Shown here: one piece after another, positions 1-6,840 of the stretch | Layout of the letters: each line of letters opens with the position of its first letter | How positions within the stretch are numbered: the stretch's first letter is position 1 | NCBI GenBank assembly: GCA_905235425.1 | Contig: CAJOKY010000058.1 | Coordinates: 1-10,014 of the forward strand | Length of the DNA: 10,014 bases | From: an uncultured Selenomonadaceae bacterium | GTDB lineage: Bacteria; Bacillota; Negativicutes; Selenomonadales; Selenomonadaceae | Direction: 5' to 3' | Position numbers and translations under genes: made by a program | Notes under the pieces: model-generated | What the model was told of the DNA's origin: nothing | What the model saw: the letters and a program-made list of their open reading frames with translations, nothing else | Database searches by the model: none

Positions 1-855
1 TTTGTAACTGGTAGGGCTGTCAGGAATCAGCGCGGCAAGAATTTTTTTTTCACCGTAATAGCCGATTAGTACGCCACAATCTTTTTTGTACCAATTTCCT
101 TTCAATTCGACAAGCCGCATTTGCATACCGCTCTTTTGAATCAGCCGACGTATTACGCCGACCTGATCCAATTTCTTTGTCATCTTTGCATCTAATTCAA
201 GATTTTCAAACGGCATTGAAAGAGAACGCGCAACATTACGAACGATAAAAGCAGCTTCGCTTAATTGCTTATTTTTACTCGCGGAACTTTCGTGAATCGC
301 AATTTCTTCATCCAATAATTCGGAGACGGTTTCATCAAACAGAAGGTGTTTATTTTTTTCACGGGTATATCTCCGTTTTGTAAATTGCATTTCCTCTGAA
401 CGAAGGCGCATTCCCAAAAGCATCGTTAATATTTGCTCATTTTCTTCAAACGTAGCTTTAACCTGCGCAAAAGTTTTTTCAGAAGTGAAAACTTTTTTTG
501 CTCGCCAGCTTAATAAAATTTCGTCCCCCTTATCGGCGAGAATTTTTATCCATTCCAATTTTTCTAATTCCGAAAACCAGCGCGTCATCAATGCACGTAA
601 AGCACTCGTCGGCAAATTTGATATCGCCATTACTTCCAATTCCGCATCTGTCATGGCGTAAATTTGAAAGTCTATGTATTCAAATTCATCAAGGGCAGGA
701 AAAACCGCCGCGCCTGTCGGCAATTCCATTAAAAAAATTTGTCGAAAATATTTTTGTTTACGCGTCACTGCATAAAGTTCCAATTTCCCGCTTATAATTT
801 TAACAAATGTATTTTCATCTGATAACCTCAAGCGTTGTCCTGCAGTCAGTCTCAT
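1..855 (-). CDS. NHLM-type ABC transporter permease/ATP-binding protein, N-terminal part (runs off left edge)
   Basis: Only the first 285 codons are in the window; the frame is open to base 1. The ATG at 855-853 has an AGGA ribosome binding site just upstream, 8 bases after the preceding gene's stop, so the two genes are tightly coupled. Residues about 10-100 read like a jelly-roll/cyclic-nucleotide-binding-like domain (ISGKLELYAV, then FLMELPTGAAVFPAL). A helical stretch follows. Near residues 250-285 comes a segment (GNWYKKDCGVLIGYYG, then AALIPDSPTSY) typical of the linker before the membrane domain of the second NHLM/NHLP ABC protein. There is no C39 catalytic Cys/His set, as expected for this partner. 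The transmembrane and ATPase domains must lie beyond the edge; full-length members are usually about 900-1000 residues. The family call rests on N-terminal resemblance plus its place beside the C39 ABC and HlyD genes. In the cell it would be an inner-membrane export subunit for leader-bearing peptides. Confidence 0.8.
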   Translation of the reverse strand, partial: MRLTAGQRLRLSDENTFVKIISGKLELYAVTRKQKYFRQIFLMELPTGAAVFPALDEFEYIDFQIYAMTDAELEVMAISNLPTSALRALMTRWFSELEKLEWIKILADKGDEILLSWRAKKVFTSEKTFAQVKATFEENEQILTMLLGMRLRSEEMQFTKRRYTREKNKHLLFDETVSELLDEEIAIHESSASKNKQLSEAAFIVRNVARSLSMPFENLELDAKMTKKLDQVGVIRRLIQKSGMQMRLVELKGNWYKKDCGVLIGYYGEKKILAALIPDSPTSYK

Positions 856-863
856 AAAAATTC

Positions 864-3077
864 CTAACCGTTACGAGTTCTTTCTTCAATCAAAATTTTA
901 TATGGTCCGTCATTTTGCATCATTTCGTAATGAGTGCCACGCTCAACTATTTTACCGTTTTCTAAAACTATAATCTCATCACAATCGCGAATCGTTGAAA
1001 GTCTATGTGCCACTATCAAGCAACTGCAACCGCGCCGTCTGATATTTTCAAGCACTTTTTGTTCAGTCAGCGGGTCTAATGCAGAAGTCGCTTCGTCCAG
1101 CACCAAAAGAGAGGGATTAGTTGCAAGGGCGCGGGCAATTTCTAAGCGTTGCCTTTGTCCTCCGCTGAAATTTCTGCCGCCTTCAGAAACCCGCGCGTCA
1201 TAGCCGCCTTTCAACTTCAAAATATCTTCGTGAATACAAGCATCTTGCGCCGCTCTAATTATTTCTCTGCGCTTTATGGTTTTGTCAAACAGCGCGATAT
1301 TTTCTGAAACAGTACCGCTGATTTGAAAAATATCTTGATCTACTGACGCCAGCGAATTTACGATAACGGCACGCGGAATTTTTCTGCGCGGTACACCGTC
1401 AAATAAAATTTCGCCTTCCCACTCTTCATAAAGCCCCGTGACAACTTTTGAAACAGTAGATTTACCACTGCCGGACGCGCCTACAATCGCAACCCAATGA
1501 CCCGGCTTTAAATGCAAGCTGAATTTATCTATCAGCGGCGCATCACTGGAGCTGTAACCGAATTTTACATTTTTCAATTCAAGTTCGCCGGAAAGTCTGT
1601 CACCGTCAAAAAATTTTTCTTCCTCCGAATAATTAAGCGAGTCAATTTCATACCGCCTTACGTCATCAAGGCGTTGCATTTGCATTTCTGTTGTCTGCAA
1701 GGTATTTCCCAGCCCCAAAAGTTTATTGAACGGTGCTTGAAAATTTCCCATAAGATTTTGAAAGGCGATAAAAATTCCCGTCGTCATTGCACCTTCCATT
1801 ATTGAAAATCCGCCGAGCGTCATAATCAACGCGCCATTCAAACTGGAAAGTAAATTCGGCAATAATTTCACTTTTGTACTCCAAAGTTGAAGTTCCTGCG
1901 ATCCTACGATAACTTTTGCGCGATAACCTGCCCACTTCGTGAAAAAATCTGATTCACCGCCGCTTGCCTTTATCGTTTCAATCATCAGCAAGCCGTTCAT
2001 AAGCGTGCCAAATTCTTTTCCTTTATCCTGCTGAATTTTTAGCGTTAAATCCGTCAACTTTCTGCGCATAAACGCTAAAAGCAATAAATCCATAATGCTG
2101 AAAAAAATTCCAATTAGCGTGAGTGTTACGCTGTATTGCAGTAACAGAAAAAGGTAAAATATGACAATTAAAAAATCCATTATTGCTGTTGCCGCAGAAC
2201 CTGAAAGTACGCTTGCAACAGATTCATTAAAGCCGATTCTTGACGCTACCTCTGCCGCTTGACGTTGCTGAAAAAATTGTATCGGCAATTTCAATAAGTG
2301 CATAAAAAATTGAGAAGAATCAACCAGCGTCAACTTTTTTTGCCATGTAGTAAGCAGCACCGCTCGCAACCAATTCATTGCACAAGATAAAATCATTGAT
2401 ACAATGACTGCTCCGCACAGCTTTAAAAGCCAGTCGGGATGTCTGTTTGTCAAAATGTCATCTAAAAAAATTTGGTTAAAAACAGGCTGAGCAAGTCCCG
2501 GCACTATCATACAAAATCCAAGTATCATTGCGAATAATACCGCGTATTTGTCTTCGTAAAGTTTTTTCGCAATTTCTTTAAAGACGTTGTATCGTTTGCC
2601 GGAAGGTTTGAAATTTTCTTTTGGTATGATCCGCAGACAAACGCCGGTATATGAAGTTTTGAACTCTTCAAGCTGTACTTGGCGTTTGCCCAATGCAGGA
2701 TCGTTCAAAAAAAATTTATCTGCCTTATAACCTTCAAGCACGACGAAGTGATTAAATTCCCAGTGAATTATCAGCGGAAAAAAATTTTTCTCTTTAATCT
2801 TGTCAACATTCCAAGTAAAAGCTTTAGCAGTGCAATTCAAACGTCTTGCCGCAAGAAGAATTTTTTTTGCATTGGATCCGTCACGATTTACGCCGCAGTC
2901 TTGACGCAATTTTTCCAGCGGTATCCATAAACCGTAATGCGCCAAAATCATAGCCAATGACGCCGCGCCGCATTCGGTAGCCTCCATTTGCAAAACGGTC
3001 GGCACATTTACTCTGGTTTTATTTAGAAAAAAGCCTTTTATTTTTTCATATTTTGCTTTAAAAAATTCCATTTGCAA
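864..3077 (-). CDS. NHLM-type C39-peptidase ABC exporter (leader-cleaving peptide transporter)
   Basis: This 737-residue protein has the full order of a peptidase-containing ABC transporter. The N-terminal C39 peptidase has oxyanion Gln30 (VLQMEATEC), catalytic Cys36, His110 (NHFVVLEG) and Asp126 (NDPALG), so it looks active. A transmembrane domain spans about residues 175-460 with several hydrophobic segments. The ATPase has Walker A GASGSGKST (533-541), Q-loop Gln581, signature FSGGQRQR (637-644), Walker B LLVLDE (657-662) and H-loop His691. Members cut Gly-Gly leaders and export the core across the inner membrane. The likely substrate is the Nif11-type precursor encoded divergently at 4220. 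The gene starts 18 bases after the HlyD gene stop and ends 8 bases before the next gene. The listed start is a TTG at 3077-3075; an ATG two codons later (3071-3069) is equally plausible, and neither has a strong ribosome binding site. Other C39 exporters (lantibiotic or microcin type) are the alternative, but the neighbours favour NHLM. Confidence 0.93.
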   Translation of the reverse strand: MQMEFFKAKYEKIKGFFLNKTRVNVPTVLQMEATECGAASLAMILAHYGLWIPLEKLRQDCGVNRDGSNAKKILLAARRLNCTAKAFTWNVDKIKEKNFFPLIIHWEFNHFVVLEGYKADKFFLNDPALGKRQVQLEEFKTSYTGVCLRIIPKENFKPSGKRYNVFKEIAKKLYEDKYAVLFAMILGFCMIVPGLAQPVFNQIFLDDILTNRHPDWLLKLCGAVIVSMILSCAMNWLRAVLLTTWQKKLTLVDSSQFFMHLLKLPIQFFQQRQAAEVASRIGFNESVASVLSGSAATAIMDFLIVIFYLFLLLQYSVTLTLIGIFFSIMDLLLLAFMRRKLTDLTLKIQQDKGKEFGTLMNGLLMIETIKASGGESDFFTKWAGYRAKVIVGSQELQLWSTKVKLLPNLLSSLNGALIMTLGGFSIMEGAMTTGIFIAFQNLMGNFQAPFNKLLGLGNTLQTTEMQMQRLDDVRRYEIDSLNYSEEEKFFDGDRLSGELELKNVKFGYSSSDAPLIDKFSLHLKPGHWVAIVGASGSGKSTVSKVVTGLYEEWEGEILFDGVPRRKIPRAVIVNSLASVDQDIFQISGTVSENIALFDKTIKRREIIRAAQDACIHEDILKLKGGYDARVSEGGRNFSGGQRQRLEIARALATNPSLLVLDEATSALDPLTEQKVLENIRRRGCSCLIVAHRLSTIRDCDEIIVLENGKIVERGTHYEMMQNDGPYKILIEERTRNG

Positions 3078-3095
3078 TTTTTTATTTTTAAGTCC

Positions 3096-4067
3096 CTATC
3101 TGTTGCGTAAGAATTGCGTTATCTTGTAAAAAACTCGTTCGATAGGTGCTTCTCTTTCAACGATAATAAAGCCCGTACAAAAACTTCCTGCGGTTATCGG
3201 TTTATGCTTGCCTATTTGTGAAGTCCACAGATAACCCGATTGCGAAGTTTCATCTCTAACCAAATCAAACTGCACCTCAATCAATGCGCCTTTATTTTGC
3301 ATAAACCATTGAGCCAAAGTTGCATTGCCCAGAGTGTTGACTATATTTTCAGAAGAAACGGGATATTGCGAAACACTTCGCACTACGCCAATTAAACTGC
3401 CTGTCTTTGAAATATCCGCGCCATTTGGAGCAAGTTGAATCGTCATACCTGGTTCAACGCGTTTTCCCATTTCTACCGGTACATAAAAAATTCCCAATAA
3501 GTCGGAACGATTTTGAGTAAGTCGCACCGAACAAATAGTTTTGCCGGAACTTATGACGCTACCTTCGGTTACGTCTACTTCGTCGACTATTCCGTAATAA
3601 TTGCTGTAAACATTTTCAGTTGAACTTTGTCGATTAAGTTTAGCATTGTGTTGATAAACTTGATTTATAACATCTCGCTCATTTGCGGCAAGCCAAATTC
3701 CATATTTAGAAATTTGAGTGTCGGCAACTTGTTCCGGCTGTTCAAGGTGTGCGATTAAATCGCCTACTTCTACGTGATCGCCTTTTTTAATATAAATATC
3801 TGTAATTTTTCCTGACGCTACTGAAGTTATATTGACGACTCCCGCGCTGTCCATTATCAAGCCCATTCCTTCAGCTTTTACTGTAAACGCGCCGAATATT
3901 GCCCAAAGAATAATGGCAAATATTAAAAATAAAATTGACGCCAACGCCATCCACGATATGGGATTGGTTACGGGAATTAAGGTGTTCAATTTTTCAGGCG
4001 ATCGTAATTTGTCTAGCGCTTCTCGGCTAAAAATCTTTTCTGCATCTGACGCCAAAATAACCGTCAC
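3096..4067 (-). CDS. NHLM-type HlyD-family membrane fusion (periplasmic adaptor) protein
   Basis: The protein has up to 323 residues. A cytoplasmic N-terminus (residues 1-37, with the REALDKLRSPEKLNTL region typical of NHLM adaptors) is followed by one transmembrane helix at about 38-60. A split biotinyl-lipoyl-like domain follows: first half about 77-112 (VASGKITDIYIKKGDHVEVGD), second half about 155-185. The hairpin between them is short (about 113-150). A beta-barrel-like C-terminal part completes the protein. Such adaptors join the inner-membrane ABC exporter to the cell envelope. It is first in the leftward cluster, followed 18 bases later by the C39 ABC gene. The listed start is the GTG at 4067-4065, but the sequence AAAGGGTGA overlapping it sits 8 bases before an in-frame TTG at 4055-4053, which may be the true start. 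A near-consensus promoter lies just upstream. Assignment to the adaptor family is firm; the NHLM subtype rests on the N-terminus and neighbours. Confidence 0.9.
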   Translation of the reverse strand: MTVILASDAEKIFSREALDKLRSPEKLNTLIPVTNPISWMALASILFLIFAIILWAIFGAFTVKAEGMGLIMDSAGVVNITSVASGKITDIYIKKGDHVEVGDLIAHLEQPEQVADTQISKYGIWLAANERDVINQVYQHNAKLNRQSSTENVYSNYYGIVDEVDVTEGSVISSGKTICSVRLTQNRSDLLGIFYVPVEMGKRVEPGMTIQLAPNGADISKTGSLIGVVRSVSQYPVSSENIVNTLGNATLAQWFMQNKGALIEVQFDLVRDETSQSGYLWTSQIGKHKPITAGSFCTGFIIVEREAPIERVFYKITQFLRNR

Positions 4068-4084
4068 CCTTTGCTTTTTTTTAA

Positions 4085-4113
4085 ATTATATCAAATTTGC
4101 ACCAAAATGTCTA
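4085..4113 (-). promoter_or_regulatory. Promoter for the leftward export cluster
   Basis: Read on the minus strand, TAGACA (4113-4108, 5 of 6 matches to TTGACA) is followed after 17 bases by a perfect TATAAT (4090-4085). Transcription would begin near 4078, leaving a leader of about 11 bases to the GTG at 4067 or 23 bases to the TTG at 4055. Assigned by eye from consensus, spacing and position. Confidence 0.7.
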
Positions 4114-4118
4114 TGAAG

Positions 4119-4130
4119 AAAAAATTTTTT
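4119..4130. repeat. A6T6 palindrome between the divergent promoters
   Basis: Six A residues are followed directly by six T residues (a seventh T follows), forming a perfect 12-bp palindrome between the two -35 boxes. It lies 5 bp from the leftward -35 and 10 bp from the rightward -35. The position fits an UP element serving both promoters, a bent A-tract, or a regulator site; the sequence does not decide among these. Confidence 0.5.
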
Positions 4131-4140
4131 TAACTAACAC

Positions 4141-4169
4141 TTAACATTTTTTAATTTATTACGTATAAT
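4141..4169 (+). promoter_or_regulatory. Promoter for the precursor peptide and rightward genes
   Basis: TTAACA (4141-4146, 5 of 6 matches to TTGACA) is followed after exactly 17 bases by a perfect TATAAT (4164-4169). Transcription would start near 4176, giving a leader of about 44 bases before the ATG at 4220. It is back to back with the leftward promoter, and the two -35 boxes are separated by 27 bases. Confidence 0.75.
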
Positions 4170-4205
4170 AAGCAGAAAGAAAATTTAAAAAAATTAAAAA
4201 CAGAA

Positions 4206-4211
4206 AGGAAG
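4206..4211 (+). promoter_or_regulatory. Ribosome binding site of the precursor peptide gene
   Basis: AGGAAG (within AAAGGAAG) lies 8 bases before the ATG at 4220 in an otherwise A/T-rich, unstructured leader. This supports the chosen start and suggests efficient translation. Confidence 0.7.
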
Positions 4212-4219
4212 TTTTTAAA

Positions 4220-4642
4220 ATGACAAATCAAGAGAAAATTGCAAAGACTAAGGAGATTTTTGAGGACAAAGAATTTACCGAAAAGTTTGCACAGGTTCAA
4301 TCGGTAGAAGAAGCGCAGGCACTTTTCAAAAATTATGGAATTGAAATTACTGCGGAAGAATTTAAAATGATTGGCGAAATTGCAAAAGGCATTAAGAGCG
4401 GCGAACTTGAAGAAGGCGAACTCCCAGACGATTTGGCGGAAAAAGTAGCAGGCGGTGAAGGCGGCGGAGTGGGCGACTACATCAAAGGTTTTGCGGCGAT
4501 ACTTTACGGTTTTGCAGGAATAATCGACCAAGTCATTAAACTTTTCAAAGGTGACTTTGATGGAGACCCCTTCGAAAATATCACTAATGACACGGAAACC
4601 ACCAAGAAGTCTTCCAAATCGACTACGAATGACGACAAATAA
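4220..4642 (+). CDS. Nif11-type leader-bearing precursor peptide (putative NHLM export substrate)
   Basis: This 140-residue protein has two parts. Residues 1-79 resemble a Nif11-type leader: helical, acidic, with EEAQALFKNYGIEITAEEF in the middle, and ending in ELPDDLAEKVAGG, a double-glycine site at Gly78-Gly79. Cleavage there would release a 61-residue core. The core starts EGGGVGDYIKG, continues as a hydrophobic amphipathic helix to about residue 110, and ends in a polar tail rich in Thr, Ser, Asn, Asp and Lys. There is no cysteine anywhere, so lanthionine or other thioether rings are not possible, although Ser/Thr dehydration or other changes are. The divergent C39 exporter is the obvious processing partner. 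The gene has its own near-consensus promoter and is followed by a terminator-like hairpin, which fits high expression. The function of the core (bacteriocin, membrane-active toxin, signal, or structural partner of the adhesin) cannot be read from the sequence. I am confident of the leader type and not of the role. Confidence 0.85.
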   Translation: MTNQEKIAKTKEIFEDKEFTEKFAQVQSVEEAQALFKNYGIEITAEEFKMIGEIAKGIKSGELEEGELPDDLAEKVAGGEGGGVGDYIKGFAAILYGFAGIIDQVIKLFKGDFDGDPFENITNDTETTKKSSKSTTNDDK

Positions 4643-4684
4643 AAAAATTACAACTGAAAACTGAAATATTTAAACTGACAATCT

Positions 4685-4727
4685 GCGCGGCGATTCTTAT
4701 TAAGAATTTCCGCGCTTTACCGTTTTT
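4685..4727 (+). terminator. Intrinsic terminator-like hairpin between the precursor gene and the downstream genes
   Basis: GCGCGG (4685-4690) pairs with CCGCGC (4710-4715), and inside it ATTCTT (4693-4698) pairs with AAGAAT (4702-4707) around an ATT loop; a 2x2 bulge (CG/TT) separates the two stems. The tail TTTACCGTTTTT (4716-4727) is T-rich but interrupted, so termination may be partial. No good promoter is seen between here and the next gene at 4745, so that gene probably depends on read-through. Confidence 0.65.
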
Positions 4728-4731
4728 ACTT

Positions 4732-4736
4732 AGGAG
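4732..4736 (+). promoter_or_regulatory. Ribosome binding site deciding a TTG start
   Basis: AGGAG lies 8 bases before TTG at 4745. No ATG sits at comparable spacing, so this site fixes the TTG as the start of the small YbjN-like gene. It lies just after the T-rich tail of the hairpin. Confidence 0.7.
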
Positions 4737-4744
4737 AAATTAAA

Positions 4745-5173
4745 TTGAACAAAAAAGCCGAAAGTTTTAAAAAATTTATAGATGAAAAACACCCCAATAT
4801 TTTTGATGTTGAAGAAATTCCGAATGATGAGCAAAACTCGGCAGTATTTCGCTCGTCAATCACAATCGCCGGGCAGCGCCTTTTGGCAATGGTAATTATC
4901 GACGACAGCATTTTTACAATTCTCCGCGTACAGATTTTGCCGCAAGCCTTGACTGAAGAAAATCAAACGGCACTTTTGGAATTGATTAACGAACAGAATA
5001 AGGGCTACAAGCCGTTTAAACTTTACCTGAACGATAACAAAGATTTAATGCTTGATACTTGTCTGACGGTTACTTCAGATGACATTGACGGCGAAATTGT
5101 GTATACTTTGTTTGATGTGATAATAACCTATTTGAATAATTCTTATCGAAAAATTATGAAGGTAGTTTGGTAA
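4745..5173 (+). CDS. Small cytoplasmic YbjN-like protein (putative chaperone or regulator)
   Basis: This 142-residue protein has no signal peptide and no membrane segment. The pattern is alpha-beta-alpha: a short N-terminal helix, strands at about 33-65, a helix at 71-86 (EENQTALLELINEQNKG), strands at 91-109 and a C-terminal helix at about 115-138. The helix running into LINEQNKGYKPFKLYL followed by a short turn and strand resembles the YbjN family, whose fold is similar to type III secretion chaperones. The match is by eye and weak at the residue level. The start is TTG, fixed by an AGGAG ribosome binding site. The gene lies between the precursor peptide and the TpsB gene, whose start follows its stop after 6 bases, so it is probably cotranslated with TpsB. 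A role in holding the precursor or TpsA before export is a guess from position and fold; a regulatory role is as likely. It could also be an unrelated family. Confidence 0.7.
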   Translation: MNKKAESFKKFIDEKHPNIFDVEEIPNDEQNSAVFRSSITIAGQRLLAMVIIDDSIFTILRVQILPQALTEENQTALLELINEQNKGYKPFKLYLNDNKDLMLDTCLTVTSDDIDGEIVYTLFDVIITYLNNSYRKIMKVVW

Positions 5174-5179
5174 AATCGA

Positions 5180-6820
5180 ATGAGAAAATTTTCTTTCACC
5201 TTTCTTTTTGGTTTTATTTTTATGTCAGCGGTGCAAGCCGCGCCCATTGCCGGTGATGCCGATATTCAAATGAATGACACATTGAAAGAATTGGAGCGGC
5301 AGAGAATTCAGCGGCAGATTGAAGAAGATATGAAACGCCGCGAAGAAAATATCACCGATGAGCGCGACAAAGATACAACGCCAACTAAGCCGGAAGAGCA
5401 AATAAAATTTGAATTGAAGGACATAACGGTTGATGAGTCGGCAGTTCTGAAAACTGAAACGATTGATGAAATTAAAAGTCCTTACTTGAATCGCGAAGTT
5501 ACGTTGGATGATATCTTCGAAATTGTTCAAAAAATTAATGACGCTTATGAGCAAGGCGGATTCATGACTTGTCGCGCTTATTTGCAACCGCAGACAATAA
5601 AAGAAGGCATTGTTCACATAAGCTTGAGTGAAGGCACGGCGGGTGAAATAAATATTTCCGGCAATAATTCTACAAGAGAATATTACGTCCGAGACAGAAT
5701 TTCTCTTGACGAAGGAAATATCCCCAACATAAAAAAGATTGACAAAGATATTACGCGCTTCAATGCCACAAATGACGCGCAGTTAAGGCTGGTTATGAAA
5801 GCCGGTAAAGATTTCGGCACTACTGATTTTGAAATAGTTTTGGATGAGCCGCAACGTTCAACAGTAAGCGTGATTGTCGATAATACGGGGCAAGAATCTA
5901 CCGGCGAATGGCGCGAAGGAATTTTTTATAACTTTCGCAGTCTTGCCGGTGTACGTGATTTATTTTCAATCGGCTACACTCACACAATCGGTTCAAATGC
6001 GCTTAATGTCAGCTACGAATTTCCGATTACTACTTTGGGAACAAAATTTCGGCTGGATTATTCGACTAACGGCACCGAAGTAAAAAAAGGTGACTACAAA
6101 GATTTAATCCGTTCGCACGCGACATATTACGGCGCGACAATAACTCATCCTTTGTCCGTAAGTTTAACCAATCGCTCCGAATGGTCGTTGAGTCTTTCCA
6201 ATCAAAAATCTACAAGCACTTTTGAAAATGTCGGCAACTTTTCGGACAACAAAACTTTCGGTGCGGAACTTGCTTTTTCACAGCTGAATTACGGCGTCGG
6301 CACAATTTTTTATCAGCGCCACGCCTACCGAATAGGCAATTATAAAAATTTAATTGACGACACCAAAGATAATTTCGGGCTTTACAAATTCAGCGGTTTT
6401 GTCCGCAAAGTTCAACCGCACGGTCAATCTTTTTACGGGCGAATCGACGCGCAACTTTCCTCAAAAAAAGATTTGCCTTCTTCCGAACAATATTATTTGG
6501 GCGGTTTTTACAGCGTGCGCGGCTACAAAGAAAAAATCGTCGAAGGCAATGATGGTTTCAGTTTCAGCTTAGAATATTCCGTTCCGCTTGACACGAAAAA
6601 AACTTTATCTGCTTTCACATTTCTTGACGGCGGCAAAATTATAAATTCACCCGAATATGCCGAAAATCCATTTTTGTTATCTACGGGATTGGGCTTGAAA
6701 TATTCACCGCTAAAAAATATTTCTGCCAACGTAACATTGGGATTTCCACTGAAACGTAATATCAGCGGACAATCTGTCAGTAAATCTCGTATCAATTTCG
6801 CTTTTAGTGGCGCGTTTTAA
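5180..6820 (+). CDS. TpsB outer-membrane transporter of a two-partner secretion system (ShlB/FhaC/HecB family)
   Basis: The protein has 546 residues, the usual size for TpsB. A Sec signal peptide (residues 1-20, cleavage after VQA) is followed by a highly charged helix and linker (31-73), then POTRA1 (about 75-152, with the EQGGFMTCRAYLQPQ motif) and POTRA2 (about 153-223). A C-terminal beta barrel of about 320 residues follows. Diagnostic barrel motifs are present: VRGY at 446-449 (the loop-6 motif that reaches into the pore) and FLDGG at 481-485 (FxDxG). The protein ends in an aromatic residue (GAF), as outer-membrane barrels do. It moves the partner TpsA across the outer membrane from the periplasm. 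The TpsA gene starts 20 bases downstream, in the classic B-then-A order. The ATG at 5180 has only a weak ribosome binding site and likely depends on coupling to the upstream gene. Confidence 0.95.
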   Translation: MRKFSFTFLFGFIFMSAVQAAPIAGDADIQMNDTLKELERQRIQRQIEEDMKRREENITDERDKDTTPTKPEEQIKFELKDITVDESAVLKTETIDEIKSPYLNREVTLDDIFEIVQKINDAYEQGGFMTCRAYLQPQTIKEGIVHISLSEGTAGEINISGNNSTREYYVRDRISLDEGNIPNIKKIDKDITRFNATNDAQLRLVMKAGKDFGTTDFEIVLDEPQRSTVSVIVDNTGQESTGEWREGIFYNFRSLAGVRDLFSIGYTHTIGSNALNVSYEFPITTLGTKFRLDYSTNGTEVKKGDYKDLIRSHATYYGATITHPLSVSLTNRSEWSLSLSNQKSTSTFENVGNFSDNKTFGAELAFSQLNYGVGTIFYQRHAYRIGNYKNLIDDTKDNFGLYKFSGFVRKVQPHGQSFYGRIDAQLSSKKDLPSSEQYYLGGFYSVRGYKEKIVEGNDGFSFSLEYSVPLDTKKTLSAFTFLDGGKIINSPEYAENPFLLSTGLGLKYSPLKNISANVTLGFPLKRNISGQSVSKSRINFAFSGAF

Positions 6821-6822
6821 GT

Positions 6823-6830
6823 AAAGGAGG
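6823..6830 (+). promoter_or_regulatory. Strong ribosome binding site deciding a GTG start
   Basis: AAAGGAGG lies 10 bases before GTG at 6841 and is the best ribosome binding site in the window. The next in-frame ATG (6901) falls inside the signal peptide core and would remove its basic N-terminus, so GTG is the start. Confidence 0.8.
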
Positions 6831-6840
6831 TCGCGGCACA

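Noticed and set aside
498..797. Plus-strand open frame of 99 codons
   Set aside because: It lies wholly antisense to the second ABC gene, whose frame is intact and gives a recognisable protein; no promoter or ribosome binding site supports it.
4151..4531. Minus-strand open frame of 126 codons opposite the precursor gene
   Set aside because: It is rich in Phe, Cys and Asn because it is antisense to the Glu/Lys-rich Nif11 gene, has no ribosome binding site and would read through the rightward promoter.
4648..4676. Possible promoter TTACAA-17-TAAACT before the YbjN-like gene
   Set aside because: It matches consensus at only 3 of 6 and 4 of 6 positions and would place the terminator-like hairpin inside its own leader; far weaker than the two intergenic promoters.
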